From an uncultured archaeon (GTDB lineage Archaea; Halobacteriota; Methanosarcinia; Methanosarcinales; Methanoperedenaceae), in the NCBI GenBank assembly GCA_902384525.1, contig CABMCA010000126.1, positions 1-46,350 of the forward strand: a stretch of DNA of 46,350 nt. Direction: 5' to 3'. Shown here piece by piece: positions 34,018 to 43,269 of this stretch (positions are counted from its first letter, which is position 1; every line of letters begins with the position of its first letter). A program made the translations under genes and the position numbers. Under the pieces are notes generated by a model. It saw only the letters and a program-made list of their open reading frames with translations, ran no database searches and had not been told where the DNA came from.

Positions 34018-34123
34018 ACTTTACGTCTTCAAGAGTTGATATTTACTTCAATTTTGTTTTAGTATTTTTTAGTATGATTTAATATGTTGTAATAAGTTTA
34101 TTAGTTTGAGAAAATATAATTTG

Positions 34124-34987
34124 TTATTCTTCCACCCTCGCCACATTCATATTTCTCTTCAATCCCATCGCCTCAGCCACCGATTCACATTTTGTCTTCA
34201 GAAGATACGCAATCGGCCTGAAATCATACTCAGACATTGTCTCATAATTCGCCATCCCCTTACTGATAATAAGCGATGCATTCCCGAGCGCTTCCACAAG
34301 CTCTGGCGGAGCCTCCTGCAAGCATAAACCAATGGCATTTGAACCCGTTGTGAGCACCCTGTCAACCATTTTGTCAATACCAAGTTCCAGGGCCTCTTTC
34401 ATGGTGACATCGTTCAGGATCGGCGCGCCTCTTACAACAAGTGTGATCCTGCCCCCGAGCTTTTTTATTTGCTCAAACAGCAGCGTATCAAATACGATCT
34501 CCCCACAGTTGTCAGCAAGATAGACAACGTCGCTCAACATCGTTTTTATCTTATCGGAATCATCAACATCAAGCCCGTGTTCGATCTGCTTTTGCATCGC
34601 TTCCTTAGCTGTTGCTTTATCAGCGTCAAAACCGAGCACTCCGAAATCAAACGAGTTGCCAATAATTGATACAAGAACTGCGCGCCTGAATGAGTCTTTT
34701 TCAGAAACAAATACAAATTCCCTGGCAAGAGGCAAAAGCTTCATTGCAGCCACATTGCTCTCTTTTTTTTTCTCTGAATACGGGTCAATGTCTCCCAGTA
34801 TCCTGTACGCTTCCCTGTGGATCTTTGTGGAAAGATGGGTCGCCGCTCCGTCAACCATGTATTTCCTGAGTACTTCTATCCCTGCGATAATTACTTTTTT
34901 CTGCAATTCCAGGTCTTTTGTGGAAAGTTCTGCCTCGAACTGTACTCTTGATAATAAACACGGCGCACATCTGGGATGGGTCTTCAA
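34124..34987 (-). CDS. DUF89 / ARMT1-like damage-control phosphatase family protein
   Basis: The N-terminal cysteines MKTHPRCAPCLLSRVQFEAE and the acidic catalytic region YLADNCGEIVFDTLLFEQI (Asp-Asn-x-Gly-Glu) are DUF89 hallmarks. Later VVRGAPILNDVTMKEALELG and LIISKGMANYETMSEYDFRP also belong to the family. Members dephosphorylate damaged sugar phosphates and related metabolites in a metal-dependent way. The gene is 11 bp downstream of DNA polymerase B on the same strand. Confidence 0.9.
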   Translation of the reverse strand: MKTHPRCAPCLLSRVQFEAELSTKDLELQKKVIIAGIEVLRKYMVDGAATHLSTKIHREAYRILGDIDPYSEKKKESNVAAMKLLPLAREFVFVSEKDSFRRAVLVSIIGNSFDFGVLGFDADKATAKEAMQKQIEHGLDVDDSDKIKTMLSDVVYLADNCGEIVFDTLLFEQIKKLGGRITLVVRGAPILNDVTMKEALELGIDKMVDRVLTTGSNAIGLCLQEAPPELVEALGNASLIISKGMANYETMSEYDFRPIAYLLKTKCESVAEAMGLKRNMNVARVEE

Positions 34988-34998
34988 AATATTTTCTC

Positions 34999-37581
34999 CT
35001 AAAATTCAAATAATTGTTTCTGCTTTGTTTCAGTCTGCACCTTTCTTTCTCCCATCCCTCTTAACATTTCTCTTGTTACACCAAAATCAGATAATATCCG
35101 TTCAACAGGCGGAAGTATCTGTTTATTTATATAATAATCAACATCAATAGGCAGGTTTTTCTTCTGTGCATATTCAGGGTCTTCGGCACGGTCAACAAAG
35201 ATCGCATTGCCTGCCACGATCACAAAAGGTATCCTGTCTCCGACATGTGAGATTATGCCCCTTTTCTGGAGTTTTTCTATTACTGTTATATGTGGCTGCC
35301 TGTTCTTGTAACTTTCAATTTTTTTTGTATATTGGCGTGTCAGGATAAGATCTTCAAAAAGCGGGCTTGAGGCATCTATGGTTTTTATGCTGTTTATTGT
35401 ATTCTTAACAAGAAGAACGGCATCATCCACTTTTCCTTCCTTCAGGACAAGTTCAAGGACTTTCTCAATGGTCTTTGTGGTAAGCTCGCACCAGTCGCGG
35501 CGAACTGTCTCCATTCCCTTCACTTTTATCTTTTCCTTCAGGCCCTTCGCCGTTTTCTCCTGGATAAGGAGAGCGTATCGCTTCTTGGCAAGGAATATGG
35601 CGCGCCTGGCAAAGGAATCAAAAACAAGTTCCATTGGCTTAACAAGAGAATCCGTTACGGTATTTGCGATTGTATTTCCCACAAGCTGCGCCTCATCAAA
35701 GTTAATCTCTTTATCAGCAAGATGCACAAAAACGCTGTCCGTATCTCCATAAACCACTGATAATCCAATACGTTTTCCACTTATATTTTCATCTTTTTTG
35801 AAAGCTTTTCCATCCTTCAGGATTATTTCCCTGATGTCCTTCTCTATCAAATCCTTCGTTCTAAGGATATTCTCGCGCCCGAAGCTTGTTACGGCGCTTG
35901 CAAGGGTCAAACTGTACAGCCGCGCCCTTGTATATCCCGAATAGCCGTAGAAACTGTTAAGAAGAATCTTAAGCGCAAGCTGTGTGGCATCTAGAACTCG
36001 TTTTTCCTCCTCGTTTGCTGTTTTCATTTTAGCGCGCGTCTCCTGCCTGCGGTTCAGGAGATCTTCAAGAATGGATGGCACAATACCTTTTACAACTTTG
36101 CTTGAAACAAAAACACCGCCTGTTGGCGCTACTATAACATCAGCTGGCCGCTCTCCCACAACTTCAGTTGTATAGCAAAGATTATGCGCCATCATTATGG
36201 TCGGGTAGAGTGATTTGTAATCCAGGATGACGATATTTTCAAGAAGACCTTTCTTTGGAGGCAGGACTTCAGCCCCGGCCAGTTCTTCGCCTTCGTCATA
36301 GCGCTCATCGGACATTTCCCCTGTTGGGCGCGCAGGTAACACTCGATCATTTTTCATATATTCACGAAGCATCAGGTTCTCAACCATCTGGGTCTGCCCG
36401 CCATCGAGAATATCCTGAAGCAGAGTCCCGCTCACTCTTGCAAGAGCGATATATTTATCGATAAGCCGGAGTTTCAAGAGGAAAAGGAGTGCGAGTTCAG
36501 AGTCGCGTCTTGAATATTCGATGAATTTTGAAAGCTTTTCGCCGTTGTCTTTCCAGTAAGTTTCCATTTCAAGGAATGGTATTTCAAGTTTTTCAGAACC
36601 CAGCAATTCCTTTGCCGCATTTCGTAATGTATATTGTTTGAGTGAAAATTCCCTGCGAAGCAAAGGTAATACGTCCACAGCGATGCGACCCATCACGCTT
36701 ATTCTTGTAACATTCCCGATTTTCTTATAATAAAGATCTCTGCCATCTCTCCCTGCGATCGGCTCTATCCGTGCTCCTTTTCTATTAAGTGTTTTGATTC
36801 TGTCAACAATATACGGAATATCAAAACTGTTTGAGTTATAGCCCACGAGGATATCAGGGTCATATTTCTTTATTATTTCAAAAAATCGCTTCAGCATGGC
36901 TTCTTCGCTGCCACAACTCTCGGTTTCATTATCTGCTTTTGCACCCTTCCCGACAAGCACAAGTGTTTTCTTTCCATCAAAATCAGGCGCAAAAGCAAGG
37001 CTTATCAACACAATCGGTGAAGTTTCAGGCACAGGCATGGCGCCATTTAATGGCAGGCACTCGATATCAAATGCAAGATGGCGCAGTGGTGCGTTTTTCA
37101 GGATTTCAACAGGTTCTACATTCCTTGATGTTATTTTCAGGTCGCTTATGACCTCATTGCTTATTGTATCCCCTTCCGGTTCCGCTTTTGCCCAACCCAT
37201 GCCGCCAAGCCCTTTATCTATCATATACCTATTCCTGAAAAGGATGTCTGTCTCATATATCTCATCAACCATTTTTCGGACATCATCGCGGATGATAGGA
37301 ACGCTTTTCGGATCATACAGGATGATCTTTAGCATGCTTGTTTTATTCTTGAAATAACCCACAGGTTCAAACCGCTTTACTTGCTCGATTCTTCTTATAT
37401 GCTCTTTAAACTTTTCCAGCAAAATAGCTGACAATTCAGGCTTTGCTTTTGCATAAATATAAGGTTCAAAACCTGGCACATAACAGCATATACTGTTTCC
37501 AGACTCATCTCTTCCATAAAGTCTTACTACAGGCAAATCATCGCTGTAGGTATAGTCAGCATTGAGAATCTGGAATTTCAT
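34999..37581 (-). CDS. polB: DNA polymerase B (family B replicative polymerase)
   Basis: The 860-residue polymerase has a proofreading exonuclease with AFDIECLPLNG (Asp172/Glu174), VGYNSNSFDIPYIVDRI and EYSRRDSELAL. The polymerase motifs are ILDYKSLYPTIMMAHNL (motif A), LKILLNSFYGYSG (motif B) and VVYGDTDSVFVHLAD (motif C). The acidic residues of both sites are present, so both activities are expected. No intein is present. A PIP-like tail is suggested by the end, QTETKQKQLFEF, for binding PCNA. The gene ends in TAG and is followed by the DUF89 gene. Confidence 0.96.
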   Translation of the reverse strand: MKFQILNADYTYSDDLPVVRLYGRDESGNSICCYVPGFEPYIYAKAKPELSAILLEKFKEHIRRIEQVKRFEPVGYFKNKTSMLKIILYDPKSVPIIRDDVRKMVDEIYETDILFRNRYMIDKGLGGMGWAKAEPEGDTISNEVISDLKITSRNVEPVEILKNAPLRHLAFDIECLPLNGAMPVPETSPIVLISLAFAPDFDGKKTLVLVGKGAKADNETESCGSEEAMLKRFFEIIKKYDPDILVGYNSNSFDIPYIVDRIKTLNRKGARIEPIAGRDGRDLYYKKIGNVTRISVMGRIAVDVLPLLRREFSLKQYTLRNAAKELLGSEKLEIPFLEMETYWKDNGEKLSKFIEYSRRDSELALLFLLKLRLIDKYIALARVSGTLLQDILDGGQTQMVENLMLREYMKNDRVLPARPTGEMSDERYDEGEELAGAEVLPPKKGLLENIVILDYKSLYPTIMMAHNLCYTTEVVGERPADVIVAPTGGVFVSSKVVKGIVPSILEDLLNRRQETRAKMKTANEEEKRVLDATQLALKILLNSFYGYSGYTRARLYSLTLASAVTSFGRENILRTKDLIEKDIREIILKDGKAFKKDENISGKRIGLSVVYGDTDSVFVHLADKEINFDEAQLVGNTIANTVTDSLVKPMELVFDSFARRAIFLAKKRYALLIQEKTAKGLKEKIKVKGMETVRRDWCELTTKTIEKVLELVLKEGKVDDAVLLVKNTINSIKTIDASSPLFEDLILTRQYTKKIESYKNRQPHITVIEKLQKRGIISHVGDRIPFVIVAGNAIFVDRAEDPEYAQKKNLPIDVDYYINKQILPPVERILSDFGVTREMLRGMGERKVQTETKQKQLFEF

Positions 37582-37698
37582 GATGGTTACATTTGATTTC
37601 TTGTGTTTATATGTTTCTTAATTTTCAAAATACATCAACAATATTAAATATCATTAGCAAATTAATACCATGAGTAAATATTGTAACAAGGTGTAAAA

Positions 37699-38247
37699 AT
37701 GTATTGCAGCAAATGCGGAACAATGAATTCGGATAACGCGGAATTTTGCACAAAATGCGGCAACAACCTGAAAATCTCTACTGTTGCCATAAACGTATCT
37801 TCCAGAGGTGAAATGGGGACTGAGAAAGATGTTGTCCTGCACAGGATCTTTGCCGTAATAATTGATTATTTTGTAATGGGATTTTTATCATTCAGTATTG
37901 TCGGTGCTTCAATTGTCCCCGGCCTTGCGGCCAGATCACCGATGACGGCGATAAGCGGTTTTTTCATGAGTTTATTAGTTATAATGCTCCTCTGGATATT
38001 TTATGGCATATTACTGGAAACATGGAGAGGCCAGACTGTTGGTAAGATGATCCTTGGGATTATTGTTGTTAAAGAGAATGGAGAGCCGTGTGACTTTTTA
38101 GCAGCCCTGTTGAGAAATGTTTTGCGGATAATAGATAGTTTACCTTCCTTTTACATATTGGGATTTATCGTTATGGCGATCACAGAGAAAAGACAAAGAC
38201 TCGGGGATCGCTTAGCCGGAACCGTTGTTGTTAAAATGAAGCATTAA
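37699..38247 (+). CDS. Zinc-ribbon plus RDD-domain membrane protein
   Basis: A zinc ribbon at the N-terminus (MYCSKCGTMNSDNAEFCTKC) is followed by an RDD membrane domain. That domain has VLHRIFAVIIDYFVMGFLSF with the R and D residues, then WRGQTVGKMILGIIVVKENG and RQRLGDRLAGTVVVK. The function of RDD proteins is not settled; transport or cation homeostasis has been suggested. The gene converges on tgt with 1 bp between. Confidence 0.85.
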   Translation: MYCSKCGTMNSDNAEFCTKCGNNLKISTVAINVSSRGEMGTEKDVVLHRIFAVIIDYFVMGFLSFSIVGASIVPGLAARSPMTAISGFFMSLLVIMLLWIFYGILLETWRGQTVGKMILGIIVVKENGEPCDFLAALLRNVLRIIDSLPSFYILGFIVMAITEKRQRLGDRLAGTVVVKMKH

Positions 38248-38248
38248 G

Positions 38249-39346
38249 TCAAACAAAACCTGCTATCACATTCTTCCTGTATTCTGAAAAACTGTCCTCC
38301 AGTATCGCTTCCCTTGCCCCTTTCACTATTGACTGGATAAAGTGAAGATTATGTATGGAGGCAAGCCGAAGCGCCAGCAATTCGGATTCCTTGAAAAGAT
38401 GATGCAGGTATGATCTTGTATGATTCCTGCATGTGTAGCATCCGCAATTTTTATCTATCGGTGAAAAATCCATTGTAAATTTATTCCGCGCAATATCAAT
38501 ACTCCCTTTTGAGGTCATAAGTGTCTGGTGCCTTGCATTTCGCGTGGGGAACGCGCTGTCAAAAATATCGATGCCGGATTCGATCGCATTTAATATCTCG
38601 ATCGGTGAACCCACACCCATAAGATAGCGCGCTTTATCTTCAGGGACAAGCGGAACGCTAAACTTCAAAACATCATTCATTATTTCCTTGGGCTCACCAA
38701 TCGACAGGCCGCCTATCCCATAACCGTCAAAATCCATCTCGATCAGTTCCTCAGCACATCTTTTTCTCAATTCTGCAAAAGTCCCGCCTTGGAGTATGGC
38801 AAAAAAGAGCTGTCCGTGATTCTGTTCCACATTTTTTGCCATGGCCGCCCACTTTATCGTCCTTTCCATTGATGCTTCAACAACGCTAAACTCACTCCCA
38901 TAAGCAGGGCAATCATCAAGTATCATTGCCACATCGCTCCCAAGCAGCTTCTGGTTCTCAAGACATATTTCAGGAGTATAAGAATATTTTTTCCCATCCC
39001 GCAGGTTCTTATAAATAATCCCTTCATCGTTGATCTTGAATGGAAAATCCTTTCGTATCATCTGGAAGCCGCCGCTGTCCGTGAATATGCCTCCCTTCCA
39101 GTTCATGAATTTATGCAGGCCTCCGGCTCTGTGGATAACCTCCATCCCTGGAGCGAGCAACAGGTGAAAAGCATTGCTTATCAGCACTTCTGTTCCCATT
39201 TCGTACAGCTCATCGGTTGTAAGGGTCTTCACTGTCGCTTTTGTGGCAACGGGCATGAATGCAGGAGTATCGATGATGCCATGGTTGGTCATGAGTTTTC
39301 CTGCTCTTGCTCCTGTATTTTTATCTGTGTGGATCAGCCTGTACAT
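38249..39346 (-). CDS. tgt: Bacterial-type tRNA-guanine transglycosylase
   Basis: This base-exchange enzyme would replace G34 of tRNAs with GUN anticodons by preQ1. Catalytic Asp residues lie in FTDSGGFQMI and GIDIFDSAFPTRNARH, substrate residues in AMILDDCPAYG, FFAILQGG and GIGGLSIGEPKE. The zinc site CGCYTCRNHTRSYLHHLF matches bacterial Tgt. Its 365 residues are far shorter than archaeal arcTGT, and the Ile in GGLSIGEP suggests preQ1 rather than queuine. It is encoded 5 bp after queA in the same operon. Confidence 0.92.
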   Translation of the reverse strand: MYRLIHTDKNTGARAGKLMTNHGIIDTPAFMPVATKATVKTLTTDELYEMGTEVLISNAFHLLLAPGMEVIHRAGGLHKFMNWKGGIFTDSGGFQMIRKDFPFKINDEGIIYKNLRDGKKYSYTPEICLENQKLLGSDVAMILDDCPAYGSEFSVVEASMERTIKWAAMAKNVEQNHGQLFFAILQGGTFAELRKRCAEELIEMDFDGYGIGGLSIGEPKEIMNDVLKFSVPLVPEDKARYLMGVGSPIEILNAIESGIDIFDSAFPTRNARHQTLMTSKGSIDIARNKFTMDFSPIDKNCGCYTCRNHTRSYLHHLFKESELLALRLASIHNLHFIQSIVKGAREAILEDSFSEYRKNVIAGFV

Positions 39347-39351
39347 ATTAT

Positions 39352-40365
39352 TTATCCCCCCCCCTTGAAAACAAGCATTGCATCCCCGAAACTGTAAAAC
39401 CTGTATGAATGTGATATGGCTTCATTATAAGCCTCCATCAACCGTTCCCGGCCTGCAAAAGCGCTCACAAGCATCAAGAGCGTGGATTTAGGGAGATGGA
39501 AATTTGTGATCATAGCATCAATTTTTGACCTGAACTGATATGATGGATAAATAAAAAGCTCACTGAACCCTTCTTTTTCTATTATTTTCCCATCAATGCA
39601 TGAACTTTCAAGTGCCTTTACCGTTGTTGTTCCTGCTGCTATGAGTTTTCCGGGGGTTCCATTGATAATGTCTGCATTTTCCTTTCGGACAGAAATATAT
39701 TCAGGTTCCATTATATGGTTTTCAATATCCTGAGCCTGAACTGGCGTGAAAGTCCCGGGGCTTACATGAAGAGTGATATAAGCGATGTTGACGCCTCTTC
39801 CTTTTATCCTCTCCAATAACTCGTTCGTGAAATGAAGACCGGCTGTTGGCGCTGCAATTGAGCCTTTTTCTTTCGAATAGACAGTCTGGTAACGGTTCTT
39901 ATCATCGAGTTTTTGTTTGATATAAGGAGGCAGCGGCGCTTCCCCTATTTTTTCAAGAATATCAGGAAGATTCCCATTGCAATTGAAATTAACAAGATAC
40001 CTGTTTGTATTAGGCCTCTCCAATATCCGGAGCACTGTTGCTTCAAGCTCACCAAAATTAAGTTTTGTACCTTCCCGGATATTCTTCCCGCGTATCATGC
40101 ATTCATAACCAGCGTCACTTCTTGAGACAACAAGCGCTTCCACATGACCGCCTGTACTTTTTTTTCCCATGAGTTTTGCAGGTATTACTCTTGAATCGTT
40201 AAGAACAAGAGTATCTTCGGCCTCAAAGTAATCCAGGACATCGCAGAAAAAACGGTTCTCGATCTGTTGCCCCACCACCATTAATTTAGATGCATCTCTT
40301 GGTTCTATTGGAGATTGGGCGATAAGTTCTTTGGGAAGATGATAGTCAAATTCGGAAAGTTTCAT
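39352..40365 (-). CDS. queA: S-adenosylmethionine:tRNA ribosyltransferase-isomerase QueA
   Basis: This enzyme transfers the ribosyl group of SAM to preQ1 in tRNA, giving epoxyqueuosine. The family features are all present: FDYHLPKELIAQSPIEPRDA, LVLNDSRVIPAKLMGKK, IAAPTAGLHFTNELLERI, then THVS-type YITLHVSPGTFTPVQAQDI and FHLPKSTLLMLVSAFAGRE. The length of 337 residues is normal. The gene directly precedes tgt. QueA is a bacterial enzyme, unusual in an archaeon, so gene transfer is likely. Confidence 0.95.
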   Translation of the reverse strand: MKLSEFDYHLPKELIAQSPIEPRDASKLMVVGQQIENRFFCDVLDYFEAEDTLVLNDSRVIPAKLMGKKSTGGHVEALVVSRSDAGYECMIRGKNIREGTKLNFGELEATVLRILERPNTNRYLVNFNCNGNLPDILEKIGEAPLPPYIKQKLDDKNRYQTVYSKEKGSIAAPTAGLHFTNELLERIKGRGVNIAYITLHVSPGTFTPVQAQDIENHIMEPEYISVRKENADIINGTPGKLIAAGTTTVKALESSCIDGKIIEKEGFSELFIYPSYQFRSKIDAMITNFHLPKSTLLMLVSAFAGRERLMEAYNEAISHSYRFYSFGDAMLVFKGGG

Positions 40366-40404
40366 TGGCTGCTAAGTTTACATTGTTGTTTAAGTAATTT
40401 TTCA

Positions 40405-41178
40405 TCAGCCAATTGAGTTTCTTTTAAAATATAAAAACATGTAATGGTTTTTTTTCATCAGCGAAATTATATCCATATCTGACGTAATATAATCATATTC
40501 TTTTTTTAATCTGGAATTGAACAATTCCACATATTGTTTGGCAATTTTTTCTTCTTCGTTCTCCTTCCTTTCTATATAATTGAATTTTCTGAAAAGCCTC
40601 TCTTTTTCGATTTTATCTTTCAGGTCAATATCGTTAATATCCAGTTTCTTCTTCTTTATCTCATTAATAAAGATCTCCTTATCAGCTTCCGAGTACAATG
40701 GGTTCTTGTCAAGAAATGATTTGATCTCAGAGGTCAATATGCTTCCTTTCAGATCGCGGACAATTCTTTCTTTTGTGAGTTGTTTCAATTTTCCTATTAG
40801 CTTTTTTTCATTTTCTTCATAACCATTTGAGATCAAGAAGCTGGCAATTTCCGTTATCTCCGTTCCCTTAGGAATACCTTTCATTTCGAAAAAATTATTT
40901 AATGTGTCTTCAATCTTTGTTCCAAAAAATTTATAAAAAAAGGTATCATAATTAATTAATTCTTTTCTCAGTTCATCAAAAATAGTCCGGGATCTTTTTT
41001 CACCATACAGTCTTGCAAAAGTTTTTTCTAGTGATAAGACCAGATTTTCAATTTCATTTTTGGATGGATTTACTCCTATACCCAATTTTTTAACCGATTT
41101 TTGGAAAATTATAATGCCTAAATCACCTATATTTGTTTCAAGATAAATTTTAACGATGTTCAGTGAATCTGCCGGCAT
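40405..41178 (-). CDS. Uncharacterised soluble protein (paralogue-like of the 42321-43178 product)
   Basis: The 257 residues are predicted helical and highly charged, with no membrane segment. The N-terminal 80 residues (VKIYLETNIGDLGIIIFQKS, then LVLSLEKTFARLYGEKR) may form one domain, and a second helical part contains IEKERLFRKFNYIERKE. The motif IEKERL-F/Y-RKF also occurs in the product at 42321-43178. A strong ribosome binding site (GGAGG) precedes ATG 41178. It is the last gene of a four-gene operon. I do not recognise the family. Confidence 0.65.
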   Translation of the reverse strand: MPADSLNIVKIYLETNIGDLGIIIFQKSVKKLGIGVNPSKNEIENLVLSLEKTFARLYGEKRSRTIFDELRKELINYDTFFYKFFGTKIEDTLNNFFEMKGIPKGTEITEIASFLISNGYEENEKKLIGKLKQLTKERIVRDLKGSILTSEIKSFLDKNPLYSEADKEIFINEIKKKKLDINDIDLKDKIEKERLFRKFNYIERKENEEEKIAKQYVELFNSRLKKEYDYITSDMDIISLMKKNHYMFLYFKRNSIG

Positions 41179-41229
41179 TTATCCTCCAGGAATTTCCTCA
41201 GTCAAATATCATATCATCTATCATATCAT

Positions 41230-41544
41230 CTACAAGTATTCTCCGAGCATGTCATCAAACATTTTTTTAATATAGATCGCAGATATTAGTGCAAATAAGG
41301 CTGCAAATGTAATGGCCAGGTCCTGTGCAGCCATAATTGGAGAATTGAATGATACAAGTATTGAATTTCTTACGAAATCAAAAATAATATATCCTCCAAG
41401 ACTAAAAATAAAAACAGAAAGGAACAACCAGAAATCTGCGGCTCCTCTGGTGAAATCGTACAATTTTTTTCCATAATAAACGCATAACATTGCAGCCACG
41501 AAATTTATTGCAGATAAAACAGGATAATAATAGCTAAAATCCAT
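41230..41544 (-). CDS. Small membrane protein of the four-gene operon
   Basis: The 104 residues contain three or four hydrophobic helices (AINFVAAMLCVYYGKKLYDF, FWLFLSVFIFSLGGYIIFDF, AITFAALFALISAIYI) and a short polar tail. The start ATG follows the upstream stop after 1 base, so the two are translated together. It resembles the other four-helix proteins in the window in length and loop pattern. The stop is TAG. Confidence 0.65.
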   Translation of the reverse strand: MDFSYYYPVLSAINFVAAMLCVYYGKKLYDFTRGAADFWLFLSVFIFSLGGYIIFDFVRNSILVSFNSPIMAAQDLAITFAALFALISAIYIKKMFDDMLGEYL

Positions 41545-41545
41545 T

Positions 41546-42292
41546 TTAGATGACTCCGATCAAATCTTTATATATCTTATACGATGCAAATGCCAGTACC
41601 ATCAATGCAACCGGAAGAACCAGATCCTTGAAAATATCAAATATTACATGATTATAGACCAATTCTCCAATCTTCCCTAATCCAAAAAAGAACATTAAGA
41701 GGACTCCCGTTTCAAATAAATACCAATATTTCACATTTAATTTTATAAAAGTTGAATATATATAATATCCCAGCAAGAATACACCCAATGTAAAAGCTAC
41801 CGATGTATATAGTTGATTGAAAAGTCCCCTATCATAGTTCCCATCATTTGTCCAGATCACTTTATTATGGATGATATCTTCATCAGTTGCTGGAAAAACA
41901 TATCCTGCGACCATGAATATTATTATTGATAAAATAGATAATATTATGAAGTAATTTGTTTTTGGAATATCGTAAAAAAAACGGTTCGATTCAATAATGG
42001 GATTTTGTCCTTTTCTTATGCCATTTGGTTCAATGAGTTTTTCCAATGGATTTGAATTATTGTTTTGAACAGGTAATGTCATAGCCTTTTCAACAACATC
42101 GAGATCCTTTTTCTCATCAGAAAAAAATTTTGCTATCTTTTTTCTCTCAGGCTTTAACTTTTTTACGATTTTAATTCGTTTCTTATTTTTCGTACAGAGT
42201 TTTACTTTAGCAATATCCTTCCCGCTCTCAATGCTTTTTAGATTTTTTTTTATCCCCTTCTTTTTCTTAGGAGCCGGTCGAATTTTAGTCAA
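41546..42292 (-). CDS. Membrane protein with Lys-rich cytoplasmic N-terminus
   Basis: The first 80 or so residues are extremely basic (about MTKIRPAPKKKKGIKKNLKS and later KKRIKIVKKLKPERKK) and suit binding to nucleic acid or an acidic partner. Four membrane helices follow (FIILSILSIIIFMVAGYVF, then about 175, 200 and 230), with an exterior loop TNDGNYDRGLFNQLY. The start is a TTG with GGAGGAG about 7 bases upstream. It lies between the two soluble proteins of the operon. No family is recognised. Confidence 0.65.
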   Translation of the reverse strand: MTKIRPAPKKKKGIKKNLKSIESGKDIAKVKLCTKNKKRIKIVKKLKPERKKIAKFFSDEKKDLDVVEKAMTLPVQNNNSNPLEKLIEPNGIRKGQNPIIESNRFFYDIPKTNYFIILSILSIIIFMVAGYVFPATDEDIIHNKVIWTNDGNYDRGLFNQLYTSVAFTLGVFLLGYYIYSTFIKLNVKYWYLFETGVLLMFFFGLGKIGELVYNHVIFDIFKDLVLPVALMVLAFASYKIYKDLIGVI

Positions 42293-42320
42293 TTAATCTC
42301 CTCCAGGCAATCGATAACAT

Positions 42321-43178
42321 TTATTTATCACTGATAAGATGTTTAAGCCCAAGGTCTTCAAGCGTATCCCTTGTATCATCTTCAGAAGGTGTCATGAGTT
42401 TTATGAATTCTGAGACTGATTTGTCGGAAACTCCGGATTCATCCTTGATAAGATAGCTTAGTTCCTGTTTTCCTAATTTTTTACTGAGCGCATCTTTATT
42501 GGTTGTATTTTTGATCAAATTGACAAGTTCATTGATCTGTGATGGTATTACAGTATCCTGCAGCCCATGGAATTTCCTGTAAAGCCTTTCTTTTTCAATC
42601 TCATCCCTCAGTTCATTTTCCTCAAAAACCAGTTTTGAGAGACGAATATAATGTATAAAATCATCAATATCGTTTTTCGTGGGCTCCTGGAATCTTGAAA
42701 GTAAATCCTTTATTTCTGCATTTATTCTGTTCCGGCTGATTGTCTTTTTTATCTGGTCTTTAATTTTTTCAATTATTTCTTTTTCAACATTCTTCGCCTT
42801 GCCGCCATATTTCAATGTCAGGTATTTAGCATAATCGGCAATATCCCGTTCAGTGGGTAATGTGTTTTTGTCCAAAAAAGTATATATTTCTTTTTCCATA
42901 TCACTATCTAAGATATGTTCCGGTTTTTTCTTATTCTCCACAAAATCAAGGGCATTGCGTCTTAATATATTTCCAATATCGTTAGCCGTATTTTTTCCTG
43001 CCAGTATACCTGTATTGATTTCAAGAAGGTCGATAAATTCCTTAAAATCGCTGATATTTGATTTATCAGTCAGTTTTTTCCTTGCCTTTATATTATTTAC
43101 AATTCCACCTGCCAACTCCCCGAAATATACTTCCAGTGTCTGAGTACAATACTTTTCAAACTCACTCGAGTCGGCCAT
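42321..43178 (-). CDS. Uncharacterised soluble protein, first gene of the four-gene operon
   Basis: The 285 residues are helical and charged without membrane segments. The N-terminus (QTLEVYFGELAGGIVNNIKA, then FIDLLEINTGILAGKNTAN) has the same rhythm as the N-terminus of the 40405-41178 product. A central DEIEKERLYRKFHGLQ matches its IEKERLFRKF motif. Several repeated helical units contain DIxDxxxYxxxLK-like patterns (RDIADYAKYLTLK, NDIDDFIHYIRLS). A ribosome binding site AAAGGATG precedes the ATG. No family recognised. Confidence 0.65.
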   Translation of the reverse strand: MADSSEFEKYCTQTLEVYFGELAGGIVNNIKARKKLTDKSNISDFKEFIDLLEINTGILAGKNTANDIGNILRRNALDFVENKKKPEHILDSDMEKEIYTFLDKNTLPTERDIADYAKYLTLKYGGKAKNVEKEIIEKIKDQIKKTISRNRINAEIKDLLSRFQEPTKNDIDDFIHYIRLSKLVFEENELRDEIEKERLYRKFHGLQDTVIPSQINELVNLIKNTTNKDALSKKLGKQELSYLIKDESGVSDKSVSEFIKLMTPSEDDTRDTLEDLGLKHLISDK

Positions 43179-43269
43179 AATAATTGCATCCTTTTATGTG
43201 ATGATACTTATGATTATAATAGTATAAAAAGATGGTGATGGAATCTCCATCATTTATTTGCTCAGGAAT

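Noticed and set aside
34018-34086. Short frame overlapping the stop of the antitoxin-like gene as a possible toxin
   Set aside because: It gives only about 22 residues without RelE-like features.
41208-41231. Tandem repeat of ATCATATCATCT, two copies
   Set aside because: Two 12-bp units at a gene end are too little to suggest a functional array.
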